Below are positions 20,357 to 28,127 of a stretch of 49,193 nucleotides of DNA, piece after piece. Within the stretch, counting starts at the first letter, position 1. Each line of letters opens with the position of its first letter. The DNA is from a virus. The notes under the pieces were generated by a model. It worked only from the letters and a program-made list of their open reading frames with translations. It made no database searches and was not told where the DNA came from. The stretch lies in the IMG/VR virus record IMGVR_UViG_3300021976_000024, positions 1 through 49,193 of that record; one strand, given 5' to 3'. The position numbers and the translations under genes are program-made.

Positions 20357-20536
20357 ATGGGGAAACAGCAGGTAGAACGTTCGCGGCGATCTGCCCGTCA
20401 TCGGGCGCCGCGGACCCGGACGGGTGGCCGGGGACTGTTCGTGACGAAGTTCATGCACCCCCTCGTCCGTCGAATTCGGACAATAGGCCACAAGGCGAAC
20501 ACCAAGGACACTTCCAGGGTGGGAGAAGATGGATGA
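20357..20536 (+). CDS. Small very basic protein
   Basis: 59 residues from ATG 20357 with GAAGGGAC upstream: MGKQQVERSRRSARHRAPRT... then GLFVTKFMHPLVRRIRT. Arg-rich at the N-terminus, so it probably binds nucleic acid. The TGA overlaps the ATG of the next gene (ATGA), which supports it. An internal GTG at 20441 is an alternative start. Confidence 0.58.
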   Translation: MGKQQVERSRRSARHRAPRTRTGGRGLFVTKFMHPLVRRIRTIGHKANTKDTSRVGEDG

Positions 20537-20727
20537 CGGCAACGAGACCTGAACAGGCGCACCGCCAGGACCCCCATTACAAAGACGCTGTCGAGGCCGT
20601 CATCGAGGCCGCCGAAGGCATCGGGTACCGGCAGATGATCGCCCCGTTCGCGTGGGATCTGCTGGACGCGGCCCTGCCGCATCTGCGGCTCATGATCGAG
20701 TGCGAGGGTCGAGATGGCGACACGTAA
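20533..20727 (+). CDS. Small hypothetical protein
   Basis: 64 residues from ATG 20533. A helical protein (HYKDAVEAVIEAAEGIGYRQMIAPFAWDLLDAALPHL) of a kind often seen in actinophages between regulatory genes. No recognised family. It overlaps the next gene by 14 bases. Confidence 0.6.
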   Translation: MTATRPEQAHRQDPHYKDAVEAVIEAAEGIGYRQMIAPFAWDLLDAALPHLRLMIECEGRDGDT

Positions 20728-21250
20728 GTCCTGCGCGCGGTGCATGACGCCCACGCCGTCCACGACCATCGGGTCGTTCGCGTACGAGAACGTGCGATAC
20801 GAGATCCCGCTGTGCGACCCGCACGCCGCGATGTTCGACCGCGACATGGTGGGCTGGCTGCGGCTCGCCAGCGAGATCGCGCCGCCCAAGACCTTGCCAC
20901 TCAAATCGCGGGTCGACACGAGCACGCCGATCAGGTTCCTGATCCCCAAGGCGCCGCCCCGCGAGATCGTCCTTGACGATGACCCCGAGCCACCCGAGGC
21001 GGAAGGGTTCTCCGACTGGACGATGGGCTTCGACCTATCCCTCCATGCCAGGGAGCGGATGGCCGAACGGGGCATCAGTAGCGCCGAGGTATACCGGGTG
21101 ATCGACAGCCAGTCCAAGACGCGCGCGCCAGGTGACCGCGAGGGTACCCACGTGTATCGGACCCGCGAACTCAAGATCGTCGTCGACGAGCGCACGCGGT
21201 CCGTCCTGACCGCAGCACGCGAGAATCAGAACAAGGAGTTGATCTCATAA
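20714..21250 (+). CDS. Two-domain protein: zinc-binding N-terminus and DUF4258
   Basis: 178 residues from ATG 20714. Residues 1-50 have CARCMT and CDPHAAMF, a Lsr2-associated or HNH-like zinc pattern. A proline-rich linker leads to a C-terminal domain, LSLHARERMAERGISSAEVYRVIDSQSKT ... THVYRTRELKIVVDERTRSVLTA (about 115-172), which fits DUF4258, a fold related to RelE/BrnT-type toxins. No antitoxin partner is apparent. The stop overlaps the ParB-like gene start. Confidence 0.65.
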   Translation: MATRKSCARCMTPTPSTTIGSFAYENVRYEIPLCDPHAAMFDRDMVGWLRLASEIAPPKTLPLKSRVDTSTPIRFLIPKAPPREIVLDDDPEPPEAEGFSDWTMGFDLSLHARERMAERGISSAEVYRVIDSQSKTRAPGDREGTHVYRTRELKIVVDERTRSVLTAARENQNKELIS

Positions 21251-22203
21251 TGGCCGGTCAGAAGGTGACCAACCAGCGCCCTGACATCGAGGATTTCCTG
21301 GTCTCGCGGAACATCACGTTCGAGTACGTGTCCGGCCTCAGCGCGTCGCGCTTCGACCGTGAGCGGTCGCTACGCAACCAGGCCCGCCTCGGGGTGCCAC
21401 TGAACAAGGAGGTGGTGAAGCGGTACGCCGAGGCCATCGAGGGCGGCGACCGGATGCCGCCGGTGCTCGCGCACGAGGAGCGCGACAAGCTGGTCATCCT
21501 CGACGGCAACCACCGCCTCAACGCCTCCATCGAGGCGGGCGCGCCGCTGGACGCCTACATCTGCTCCGGCTCGGCGCAGATGCTGATGCTCCTGACGTTC
21601 GAGGCGAACGCGAAGCATGGCCTGCCCAGCAGCGAAGAGGACCGGCTGCATCACGCGCTGTTCCTCGTCGACAACGGGGTGAGCGAGCGTGAGGCCGCCA
21701 CACGGCTACAGGTTCCGAGAGCCGCGCTGGCCAGGGCGAGCCTCCAGCAGAGGGCGAACCGGCGCGCCGACGACGCCGGCATCCTGCGCACCCAGTGGGA
21801 GGCGCTGCCGGTATCGACCAGGAACCGACTCGCCGGCATCAACACCGACGAGGGCTTCAAGGCTGCCGTGGAGCTGGCGCGCGACGCCCGCCTGACCACC
21901 GAAGAAGTCCAGGCCATTGTCACCAGCCTGAACGAGACCCGCTCCGGGGCGCGGCAGGCCCGGATGGTGGAGTCCGTCCGTGATGGCATGAAGGCCAGGA
22001 TTGCTGAGTCAGTTCTCACCGGGACGGGCAAGCGCGGCGGTTCGCCACAGTCCCGGCTGGCGATGGCGGTCGGGCAGATGATCGGGCTCCCGGAGCCTGA
22101 CCGGTTCGCCGCCGAGGTGCCCGAGATGCAGCGCCCGGACCTCGTCAAGAAGCTCGACGAGGCCACCGAGCGGATCGCCGCCATCAGGAAGGCGCTGACA
22201 TGA
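21250..22203 (+). CDS. ParB-like nuclease-domain protein
   Basis: 317 residues from ATG 21250. The ParB/sulfiredoxin fold covers about residues 30-110, with PLNKEVVKRYAEAIEGGDRMPPVLAHEE and the signature VILDGNHRLNA. A helix-turn-helix follows (DNGVSEREAATRLQVPRAALARASL, about 138-162), and then a long helical tail. Such proteins in actinophages are DNA-binding regulators or CTP-dependent switches; a plasmid-partition role would need a ParA, which is absent. It is linked by overlaps to both neighbours. Confidence 0.82.
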   Translation: MAGQKVTNQRPDIEDFLVSRNITFEYVSGLSASRFDRERSLRNQARLGVPLNKEVVKRYAEAIEGGDRMPPVLAHEERDKLVILDGNHRLNASIEAGAPLDAYICSGSAQMLMLLTFEANAKHGLPSSEEDRLHHALFLVDNGVSEREAATRLQVPRAALARASLQQRANRRADDAGILRTQWEALPVSTRNRLAGINTDEGFKAAVELARDARLTTEEVQAIVTSLNETRSGARQARMVESVRDGMKARIAESVLTGTGKRGGSPQSRLAMAVGQMIGLPEPDRFAAEVPEMQRPDLVKKLDEATERIAAIRKALT

Positions 22204-22805
22204 CGGAGGGTCGCTCCCCGGCCCTGGACGCCATCCTGGCCACGCTCGCCGACGGCAAGTGGGTAGAGGGGCAGACGCTGCTGCGCGAGGGCATGCGGGT
22301 CGTGCCCCCGGGGCTCGCGTCCCGTCACTATCGGGCGCAAGGGGAAGGTGGAACCGACCGGACCCTCGACGAGCGGGTCGCGTCGGGACGGCGTGCCATC
22401 GCGCGCGAAGCCCTGCGGGGGGGCATCGAGCGCGGACGATTCGTCGTCGACGTCCCGGCACTGACGCGTAACCACTGGCGTGGGGAGCTCGGGTGGAAGG
22501 TGCGCGACACGGAAGTCGGGATGCTGTCGATAGCGCAGATGGCCGACATGCTGGACATCAGCCAAACGACCGCTCGCGTCTGGATCAAGAACGGCTACGT
22601 TCCCGAGCCGACTGAGAACGCGGCCGGGACCGCACGCATCACGATGGACCAGGTGCCCGCCTGGAAGCTCGTTCGCGAGGCGTACCCGGGCCACCAGAAG
22701 CAATGGATGGTCAACCCCCGCTCGCTGTGGGCCGCGCCCACAGACCAGCAGTGCCCGCATTGCGGCGAGCCGCTCAGCATCACCGTTACGAAGGCGATGG
22801 GCTGA
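22200..22805 (+). CDS. MerR/AlpA-like helix-turn-helix protein with C-terminal zinc ribbon
   Basis: 201 residues from ATG 22200 (ATGA overlap). The N-terminal 100 residues look like a winged domain that measures a substrate (LASRHYRAQGEGG...). Residues about 105-135, MLSIAQMADMLDISQTTARVWIKNGYVPE, form an excisionase/MerR-type helix-turn-helix. A PHCGEPL knuckle lies near the end with one CxxC only. It could be a regulator working with the ParB-like protein, or the recombination directionality factor, which is otherwise missing. Confidence 0.65.
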   Translation: MTEGRSPALDAILATLADGKWVEGQTLLREGMRVVPPGLASRHYRAQGEGGTDRTLDERVASGRRAIAREALRGGIERGRFVVDVPALTRNHWRGELGWKVRDTEVGMLSIAQMADMLDISQTTARVWIKNGYVPEPTENAAGTARITMDQVPAWKLVREAYPGHQKQWMVNPRSLWAAPTDQQCPHCGEPLSITVTKAMG

Positions 22806-22902
22806 TTCGTGCAGTGTCACAGGTATAACCCGATTGTCACGGATAGCCTGTGACGATGACCACGATGGACAGCCTCCAGACCTCGGGCTAGCGTCTTTGA
22901 TC
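22806..22902 (+). promoter_or_regulatory. Putative promoter/operator with TGTCAC repeats
   Basis: GTCACAGG (22816-22823) is inverted as CCTGTGAC (22847-22854); a third TTGTCACGG lies between them (22834-22842). TATAAC at 22824-22829 could serve as a -10 box. TGTCAC/TGTGAC also recur in the right-end promoter region near 49130-49160, so one regulator may act on both. Confidence 0.42.
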
Positions 22903-23001
22903 ATCACGGGTGCGGCGCCACCACTACCACCCCGGTCGGTGGTTCGGGCCACCTTCGAGGCCCACAAGGGGGGTCACCGACCAGGGCGTCGCATCCGTGA
23001 T
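22903..23001 (+). ncRNA. Nested structured leader upstream of the 23034 gene
   Basis: ATCACGGGTGCGGCGCC (22903-22919) pairs with GGCGTCGCATCCGTGAT (22985-23001) over 17 positions with two G-U pairs. Inside, GGTCGGTG (22934-22941) pairs with CACCGACC (22976-22983). Innermost is a GGGCC/GGCCC hairpin. The nested fold ends 32 bases before the GTG at 23034. It resembles a cis-regulatory RNA; I do not recognise a known riboswitch class. Confidence 0.5.
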
Positions 23002-23033
23002 CATGCACATAGGCCCTCGCGAAAGGAGGGAAC

Positions 23034-23390
23034 GTGACGATCATCCAGCCCGTGGTGCAAGACCCGGTCACGTTGGAGGTGGTGCGCCAGTCACACGTCG
23101 ATGCCCGATACGTGCCGAAGGTCAAAATCGGCCTGTTCCGAATCCGCGAAGAGATCTGGGTCGAGCTGCGTAACGCGGCGTTCTTCGGCCCGAACGAGGT
23201 CTTCGAGCTGTTCACGCTGCTGGAGTGGGTGGAGTTCACCGAAGGCGCCGAGCAGCAGGTACGACTCGAAGGGGGCGGCGTTCGCGTCGGTGTTCTCTAC
23301 TTCACCAGGCGCGAATGGGATTTCTTTTGTGCTGGTGTGGTCCGGGGTGCATTTGCGCCCCCTCCTGCGGTCTATGGGCGTGCCGCTTGA
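23034..23390 (+). CDS. Hypothetical protein
   Basis: 118 residues from GTG 23034 with AGGAGG seven bases upstream. It begins MTIIQPVVQDPVTLEVV and has a helical centre (FGPNEVFELFTLLEWVEF) and a beta-rich end. No family recognised. Its expression is probably governed by the structured leader. The stop overlaps the next TTG start. Confidence 0.62.
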   Translation: MTIIQPVVQDPVTLEVVRQSHVDARYVPKVKIGLFRIREEIWVELRNAAFFGPNEVFELFTLLEWVEFTEGAEQQVRLEGGGVRVGVLYFTRREWDFFCAGVVRGAFAPPPAVYGRAA

Positions 23391-23665
23391 AGGCCGCGAC
23401 CGCTGGCGTACGCGCCAAGAAGTGCTTGCTCTGGTGCGACGAGCAACCCGGCCACTACGGCGCCTGCTCGCGCGAGATCGGCTCCAGGATGGTCCACCGC
23501 CAGAATGGGGACAAGATCCCGCTGTCCATCCGGATCCGGATGGACCACCACGACCGGCAGGTCGTCGAAGTGCAGCTCGGCGACGAGCTGGTTCATCTCG
23601 ACGCCAAGGGACGTGACTGGCTCCAGAGCCAGCTCCGCAACACCGAGCGCCACACGAGGGACTGA
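23387..23665 (+). CDS. Hypothetical protein
   Basis: 92 residues from TTG 23387, overlapping the previous TGA (TTGA). KKCLLWCDEQPGHYGACSRE contains three Cys and a His that could bind zinc; the rest is beta-rich (PLSIRIRMDHHDRQVVEVQLGD). A longer upstream reading runs against the 23034 gene and is rejected. No family recognised. Confidence 0.55.
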   Translation: MKAATAGVRAKKCLLWCDEQPGHYGACSREIGSRMVHRQNGDKIPLSIRIRMDHHDRQVVEVQLGDELVHLDAKGRDWLQSQLRNTERHTRD

Positions 23666-23667
23666 CA

Positions 23668-23781
23668 ATGTCGTCTCGACGAAGGCCGGACAACATCCGC
23701 GATGGCGCGTTCTACGCGGCACTGATCTTCGCCACGCTGGTCGCGTACATGATCGTCGCGGGGGTCCAGACGGCCCACTGA
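23668..23781 (+). CDS. Small membrane protein
   Basis: 37 residues from ATG 23668, two bases after the previous stop. A basic, soluble start (MSSRRRPDNIRDG) and one membrane helix (FYAALIFATLVAYMIVAGV). The last gene before a strong terminator. Too short for most gene finders. Confidence 0.58.
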   Translation: MSSRRRPDNIRDGAFYAALIFATLVAYMIVAGVQTAH

Positions 23782-23792
23782 ACGCAAAAATG

Positions 23793-23828
23793 GCCCCCTC
23801 CCGTCGCAAGGACGGGAGGGGGCTTCTT
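23793..23828 (+). terminator. Rho-independent terminator
   Basis: GCCCCCTCCCGTC (23793-23805) pairs perfectly with GACGGGAGGGGGC (23811-23823), loop of five bases, followed by TTCTTT. It closes the plus-strand operon just before the converging late operon ends at 24116. Confidence 0.88.
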
Positions 23829-24115
23829 TGCGCCACCACGAGCGGGACTAAGGCTCATATGGCCGCGTGATGACGGTACCAGACAGAAGACCGGCCGGTG
23901 CTGACGCTGGATGGGGGGCATCCGAATCGGGTCGGCGCTCACAGAGGTGAACGGCTCCTGCGCCAGCGACCGGCCGGTCGCCGTGGTGCTCGCCCGCCCG
24001 GTCTCGTCGGTCGCCGTGGTGAGTCCGGGAGATTCCCCAGCAGCGCGGAAGACCGAGCGGGCGAACATTTGGATGGTAGGGATGCAGCCGGCGTGCTGCA
24101 AGTGAAACGCGCGGA
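23829..24115. other. Gap between converging operons
   Basis: About 290 bases with no convincing gene on either strand; open frames here lack start signals and run through the terminator. CGGTCGCCGTGGTG occurs twice, near 23977 and 24009, as a direct repeat. I see no tRNA or terminator for the late operon. Confidence 0.5.
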
Positions 24116-24388
24116 TCAGCGGTCGCGGACCATGATGGTGATCGACCTGTCATCCGTCCGGCCACCGGCGGTGGTGATGCGGCAGTTGACCAGGATGTTG
24201 TCCCCGGCGGTGCCGCCGGACAGCCACGCGGTCACCGTGGTGGCGCTGTTGGCGGTGCTGTCCACGGTGATGGTGCCGTCGGTGAGGATCTCGTGGGCGG
24301 TGATGGTGTCGTCGCCCTGATCGGCTAGCCACGCCGTCCAGTCCCACACGAAGGGCAGGACGGCGTTCGGGTCCTTAACCTCGCTCAT
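24116..24388 (-). CDS. Tail-associated hypothetical protein, last gene of the late operon
   Basis: 90 residues from ATG 24388. The start MSEVKDPNAVLPFVWDWTAWLADQGDDTI is followed by a small Ig-like beta domain (GTITVDSTANSATTVTAWLSGGTAGDNILVNCRITTAGGRTDDRSITI). This short fibre-like type is common beside tail-fibre genes. Probably a minor virion component. It overlaps the gene upstream by four bases. Confidence 0.62.
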   Translation of the reverse strand: MSEVKDPNAVLPFVWDWTAWLADQGDDTITAHEILTDGTITVDSTANSATTVTAWLSGGTAGDNILVNCRITTAGGRTDDRSITIMVRDR

Positions 24389-24543
24389 CGGACCTCCAAC
24401 GTCCGGCCATCGCGGGCGATGCTGAACGTGTTCGGCTCAGCGTCGACCAGGCGTTCGCGCCTATCCGGGAGGACGGTGATGCGCACACCCGACCGGCGCT
24501 CCTCGGCGGTCAGCTCGATGTCGTGCAGTCGAAGCTCGCTCAC
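24385..24543 (-). CDS. Small tail-region protein with an ELRLH motif
   Basis: 52 residues from GTG 24543: VSELRLHDIELTAEERRSG.... The N-terminal motif is the same as the repeats in its upstream neighbour, so it may be a separated repeat unit. Beta-rich and without domain assignment. It overlaps neighbouring genes at both ends. Confidence 0.55.
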   Translation of the reverse strand: MSELRLHDIELTAEERRSGVRITVLPDRRERLVDAEPNTFSIARDGRTLEVR

Positions 24544-24776
24544 ACCCACTCCCCACCGATCCAGAACCTGGCGATGTGCCGCACGTGGGTGCCGCTGCGC
24601 CACAGCCAGATGCCGCCCTCGCCGACGCCGGGGACGACGCCGGAGGTGAGGGCGATCAGGTGGATGCGCAGTTCGGGGATCACGGCGTCGACGTCGGCAG
24701 CCAGGGTCATGGCGTGCACGCGCAGCTGCGGTGGCCCGGCGGTGAGGGCGACGCCGTGGACCCGCAGCTCGCTCAC
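24540..24776 (-). CDS. Small tail-region protein with three LRVH repeats
   Basis: 78 residues from GTG 24776. Three consecutive units of about 16 residues: SELRVHGVALTAGPP, QLRVHAMTLAADVDAVI, PELRIHLIALTSGVV. A Trp-rich end follows (GGIWLWRSGTHVRHIARFW). Each unit may form a beta-hairpin of a fibre-like structure. Function unknown; probably virion associated. Confidence 0.58.
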   Translation of the reverse strand: MSELRVHGVALTAGPPQLRVHAMTLAADVDAVIPELRIHLIALTSGVVPGVGEGGIWLWRSGTHVRHIARFWIGGEWV

Positions 24777-26134
24777 ACGGTCACCTCACCGGTGATCCGC
24801 ACCCGTAGGTCGTCGAAGTCGACGATCGAGGCGACCTGGGTGGAAGTGACGGTCAGCTCGATGCCCTGCACGAGGGTGGCGGCCGTCCATTCCTGGTCGT
24901 TCCAGCTGGCGATGACCGTCGATGCGCCTTCGCGCAGCTGCACGTCGATGCTGGCGGACGTGCCGATCATGGATGGCCGGATGGTGAGCTTCGCACCGAG
25001 GCCCGGTGTTGGCGTCCACTCACTCAGCCGCCACTCTCCGACGACGGCGTCCTCGGGGTCGACGTAGACGGCGTAGGTGGCGTCGGTGGTGTCGGCGAGC
25101 TTCGGGTACAGCGGGGTGCCCGAGGGGACGCCGGTCCAGCCGGTGATGGTGACGTCCGCGACGGGGACGGCGACACCGCCGGCGCCGATGGCCGTGATGG
25201 TGACGGTGTCCTCGGCGGACTCGACGTCATCGTCATCGGCCACCTTGAACCCGAGGACGACGCTGCCGCCGGCGCCGCCGACATCGAGCGTGGGGTCCTC
25301 GACGCTGGTCGAGGACAGGACCGCACCGCCGGTGGTGTCGGTGATGATCCGCCACGTGTAGGTGTAGGGCGCGCCCGCGCCACCGGAGGGGGTTCCAGCA
25401 AGCTGGACGTCCTGCTGACCTGCGGCCACGGTCTGGTTGGGACCGGCGTCGGCGGTGGGAAGTACGGCCCCAGCAGGGGCGATGACGATGGAGACGCCGA
25501 ACTGGTTGTAGTCGCCGAGGACCTTGCTGGTGGTGCCAGTCCGCAGGCCGGTGGCGCCGTCGGCGTCGAGTTCCTCCCACGCCCAGGCGGCCATCGAGTA
25601 GCCGTCGGAGGAGAGTGACGTCTGGCCCTGGCCACCGAGGGTCATGCCGCCCGGCGGGGTGATCGATCCGACGCCGGGGGTGTCATAGCGCTGGAACCAG
25701 GCGCAGATGAGTAGGCCACCGGTGACGCCGTTCACTGACGGCGCGTGCACGTCGGGGGTGCCCTGACCCTCGTCGTAGAACACGATCGCCGAGTCGGCGA
25801 TCGGACTTCCCGTGTCGGCATCCTGCACGGCGGCGATGGCAAAGAACTGGTCCGTGCCGCTGTTCCCGTTGCCGTTCTCGACCGTGTAGTCGGCGGGCTC
25901 GGAGTCGGCCACCCGGTAGGCGGAGCCGCCGGTGAAGTCGGTGGACGAGACGGTGTCCTGGTCGAGTTCGGTGACTCCGGCCGGCCACTCGATGACGGTG
26001 GCGCTGCTGTCGTGCATGTACGACAGGAAGATGAGAATGTCCTCGTCGACGGTGCCGGTCGGCACGTCCGTCGTCTTGGTGACCGTGCCACCGTTGTTGA
26101 CAGTGGTCTCACCGGCGCGGAAGGTCGCGGGCAT
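24773..26134 (-). CDS. Minor tail protein with PKD-like domain
   Basis: 453 residues from ATG 26134. The N-terminal half (about 1-225) is a beta-sandwich of the type found in actinophage minor tail proteins (DEDILIFLSYMHDSSATVIEWPAGVTEL ... WAWEELDADGATGLRTGT). Then comes a PKD/Ig-like domain, LPTADAGPNQTVAAGQQDVQL ... DDDDVESAEDTVTITAIG (about 230-315), and a C-terminal beta domain ending DFDDLRVRITGEVTV. Likely exposed on the tail tip and involved in adhesion. Confidence 0.72.
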   Translation of the reverse strand: MPATFRAGETTVNNGGTVTKTTDVPTGTVDEDILIFLSYMHDSSATVIEWPAGVTELDQDTVSSTDFTGGSAYRVADSEPADYTVENGNGNSGTDQFFAIAAVQDADTGSPIADSAIVFYDEGQGTPDVHAPSVNGVTGGLLICAWFQRYDTPGVGSITPPGGMTLGGQGQTSLSSDGYSMAAWAWEELDADGATGLRTGTTSKVLGDYNQFGVSIVIAPAGAVLPTADAGPNQTVAAGQQDVQLAGTPSGGAGAPYTYTWRIITDTTGGAVLSSTSVEDPTLDVGGAGGSVVLGFKVADDDDVESAEDTVTITAIGAGGVAVPVADVTITGWTGVPSGTPLYPKLADTTDATYAVYVDPEDAVVGEWRLSEWTPTPGLGAKLTIRPSMIGTSASIDVQLREGASTVIASWNDQEWTAATLVQGIELTVTSTQVASIVDFDDLRVRITGEVTV

Positions 26135-26152
26135 GAAGTCTCCCTGTCGTGA

Positions 26153-27067
26153 TCAGCCCTGGACGGGCAGGCCGGTGTCCTCGAAGACGTTCGAGGAGTC
26201 GTAGTCCGAGATGGCGCGCCCGCTGTCGAAGCTGCCCATGCCGGTGAAGGGTCCGTAGATCCAGCCCCTGCCGTGCTTGTTGCGGCGGAAGGAGAGGCTG
26301 AGCTGGAATGGCACGCCGCCCGCGCCGAGCCAGGTCTCCCCGCCTCGCAGCGTGTAGGCGCCGCCGTTGGCCCAGTTGTCCCAGACCTTGACGTTGGTCA
26401 GGTTCCCGAACGGGATGCCGAACTGCGTCCCGCCGGACCCATGCTCACCAGCCCTGGACGGGGAGTCGGCCGCGTTGATGCACGAGATCGTGTTCCAGTG
26501 CAGAACGATGTCGTTGCCGTTCTGGGCCTGGAAGACGTCGCCGTGCGCACCGCCCGGATCCCACAGCGAGTGCATGTAGCAGCCGAAGATCTCGGTGTTG
26601 CCAAAGGACTTGGCGAGGTCGACGCCGCGCCGCATTTCGCAGTTGCGCAGGACGTAGTTGGTACCTGCGATGAGCGCAGCGTCAGCGCGGTCGAAGAGGC
26701 AGTTCTGGAAGACGGCACGGTTGGACGGGTTGCTGGGCACGACACCCTGTCCGAACCAGGCATCGACGCCGTAGTAGGCGCCCTCGATCTCGCAGTCGAC
26801 CCATTGGAACTGCCAGTCGGTTGGCGCGCTGAGGGTGAGGTTGGCGATCCGGCGGCCCTGCACGATCCCGCCGTTCGCAGCGGCCAGCGACTTGGCGGCG
26901 CCGCTGGACAGGGTGGAGCCGGTGACGGTGGTCCGCGGGCCAGTGTTCGAGGCGTCAGGCTTCGCGATCGGCCCGCCGGCAGGTGGGGTGCCAGGGTCGA
27001 TGACGGGTGGCCCGAGGTTGCCGAGCTGAACGAACGCCGTCCCGTCGTACAGGTACGTGTTCGCCAT
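26153..27067 (-). CDS. Tail fibre/tailspike with right-handed beta-helix
   Basis: 304 residues from ATG 27067 (TGATG with the gene upstream). After a head that begins MANTYLYDGTAFVQLGNLGP, regular short strands with Asn and Cys turns (IANLTLSAPTDWQFQWVDCEIEG, NRAVFQNCLFDRADAALIAG, VLRNCEMRRGVDLAKSFGN, TEIFGCYMHSLWDPGG) have the pattern of a right-handed beta-helix, as in pectate-lyase-like tailspikes. It may bind or cleave a host surface polysaccharide. Catalytic residues cannot be named from sequence alone. Confidence 0.75.
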   Translation of the reverse strand: MANTYLYDGTAFVQLGNLGPPVIDPGTPPAGGPIAKPDASNTGPRTTVTGSTLSSGAAKSLAAANGGIVQGRRIANLTLSAPTDWQFQWVDCEIEGAYYGVDAWFGQGVVPSNPSNRAVFQNCLFDRADAALIAGTNYVLRNCEMRRGVDLAKSFGNTEIFGCYMHSLWDPGGAHGDVFQAQNGNDIVLHWNTISCINAADSPSRAGEHGSGGTQFGIPFGNLTNVKVWDNWANGGAYTLRGGETWLGAGGVPFQLSLSFRRNKHGRGWIYGPFTGMGSFDSGRAISDYDSSNVFEDTGLPVQG

Positions 27068-27837
27068 CACGCCTCCGATGCGGGCTGGAGCCAGATGTCG
27101 TATTCAGTGAGCTGCGACGTGGGCTGCGTCGCGCCAGCGCGGATGGCGTTGGTCCAGCCGGACGGCTTGGACTCGTAGGCGCCGCCGGACTCCTTGCACA
27201 GCGCGTAGGTGCGCTGCTGCACGACGGTCATGAAGCTGGCCAGGGTGGTGGCGTCGGCGGCGTTGAGGGCCGTCTTGAGGTCCACGCCGGGCACGTCGCC
27301 GGTGACCGGGCTGACCCCGGCCACGGTGGAGACGTCACCCGCGCCGGCGTTACCGGGGGTCCAGAGGCCGGTGCCGGTGTTGAAGACGGGCACCTGGCTG
27401 TCGGTGGGTGCCGTCGGCGACCAGTCCGCGAGCCCGGTGGTGGCCAGCCCCTCGACGGCGGCCAGCCGGGTGAAGATCTCGTCGGTGGCCGGGGACAGCC
27501 GGAACGTGGGGTCCTCGAACGGCGAGCCACCGGTGGAGACGAGGTAGACGTCGCCCTCGGGGGCGTCGTTGACGGTGAACAGCAGGATCTGACCTGCGGT
27601 GTCCCACACGCCCGAGGACGAGATGGTGTCGACGTCGCTGCCGCCGGCGTCGACCAGGTCGGTGTATTGGGTCGAGTCAGCGTCGTAAACGTCGAACTCC
27701 GTCGGCAGCTGCGGGATGAGCACCTGCCACCCGACGAGGGAACCGATCGGGTCGCCGTCCTCGTCGAGCAGCGCCGTCTCCGCCCCAAGGCCGATGGCGA
27801 AGTCCGCGGGCGTGCCCGCGTAGACGCGGTTGGCCAT
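27067..27837 (-). CDS. Minor tail protein
   Basis: 256 residues from ATG 27837. It begins MANRVYAGTPADFAIGLGAE and has a beta-rich N-terminus (PIGSLVGWQVLIPQLPTEFDV). The middle is Ala/Gly/Thr-rich (VPVFNTGTGLWTPGNAGAG) and includes a typical fibre phrase, AVEGLATTGLADW. The two adjoining tail genes also begin MAN, which suggests a shared attachment segment. Probably forms part of the baseplate or fibre. Confidence 0.68.
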   Translation of the reverse strand: MANRVYAGTPADFAIGLGAETALLDEDGDPIGSLVGWQVLIPQLPTEFDVYDADSTQYTDLVDAGGSDVDTISSSGVWDTAGQILLFTVNDAPEGDVYLVSTGGSPFEDPTFRLSPATDEIFTRLAAVEGLATTGLADWSPTAPTDSQVPVFNTGTGLWTPGNAGAGDVSTVAGVSPVTGDVPGVDLKTALNAADATTLASFMTVVQQRTYALCKESGGAYESKPSGWTNAIRAGATQPTSQLTEYDIWLQPASEA

Positions 27838-27872
27838 GGGGCCTCCCTATGCAGTTGTGGGCGGTGAGGTGG

Positions 27873-28127
27873 TCAGCTCTCGGGTGCTGCCGGGGGTGCC
27901 TCGGGGAGGCCGGTCACAACGCTGTTGAGGACGGAGAGGATCGTGGCGACGGCGATGGTCGACCCGGCCAGGACCCAGTCGATATCGGTGAGGACGGTGG
28001 CGGCGCCGATGGCGGCGATGGCCGTCTGTGCGGCGGTGCGCGCCGCCCGGATGAGGGCGGCGCGAACGAAGGCGGTCATGGTCGGGGGCTCCTCGATGGG
28101 CTGGCGGAAATTGGCGCGGATCGGCAT
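27873..28127 (-). CDS. Holin (r1t type)
   Basis: 84 residues from ATG 28127, which overlaps the collagen-like gene's stop; ATG 28082 with a GGAG upstream is an alternative. After an N-terminal amphipathic stretch (FVRAALIRAARTAAQTAIAAIGAATVLTDID) comes a second hydrophobic segment (WVLAGSTIAVATILSVLNSVVTGL). The order and the DIDW turn are typical of the phage r1t holin family. It should form membrane lesions that release the endolysin. Confidence 0.82.
   Translation of the reverse strand: MPIRANFRQPIEEPPTMTAFVRAALIRAARTAAQTAIAAIGAATVLTDIDWVLAGSTIAVATILSVLNSVVTGLPEAPPAAPES

Noticed and set aside
21250-22203. Plasmid partition system (phage-plasmid)
   Set aside because: The ParB-like protein has no ParA partner and no parS-like array was seen, and an integrase is present.
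23712-24101. Minus-strand gene after the late operon
   Set aside because: It would run through the strong terminator at 23793-23828 and has no start signal or recognisable protein.
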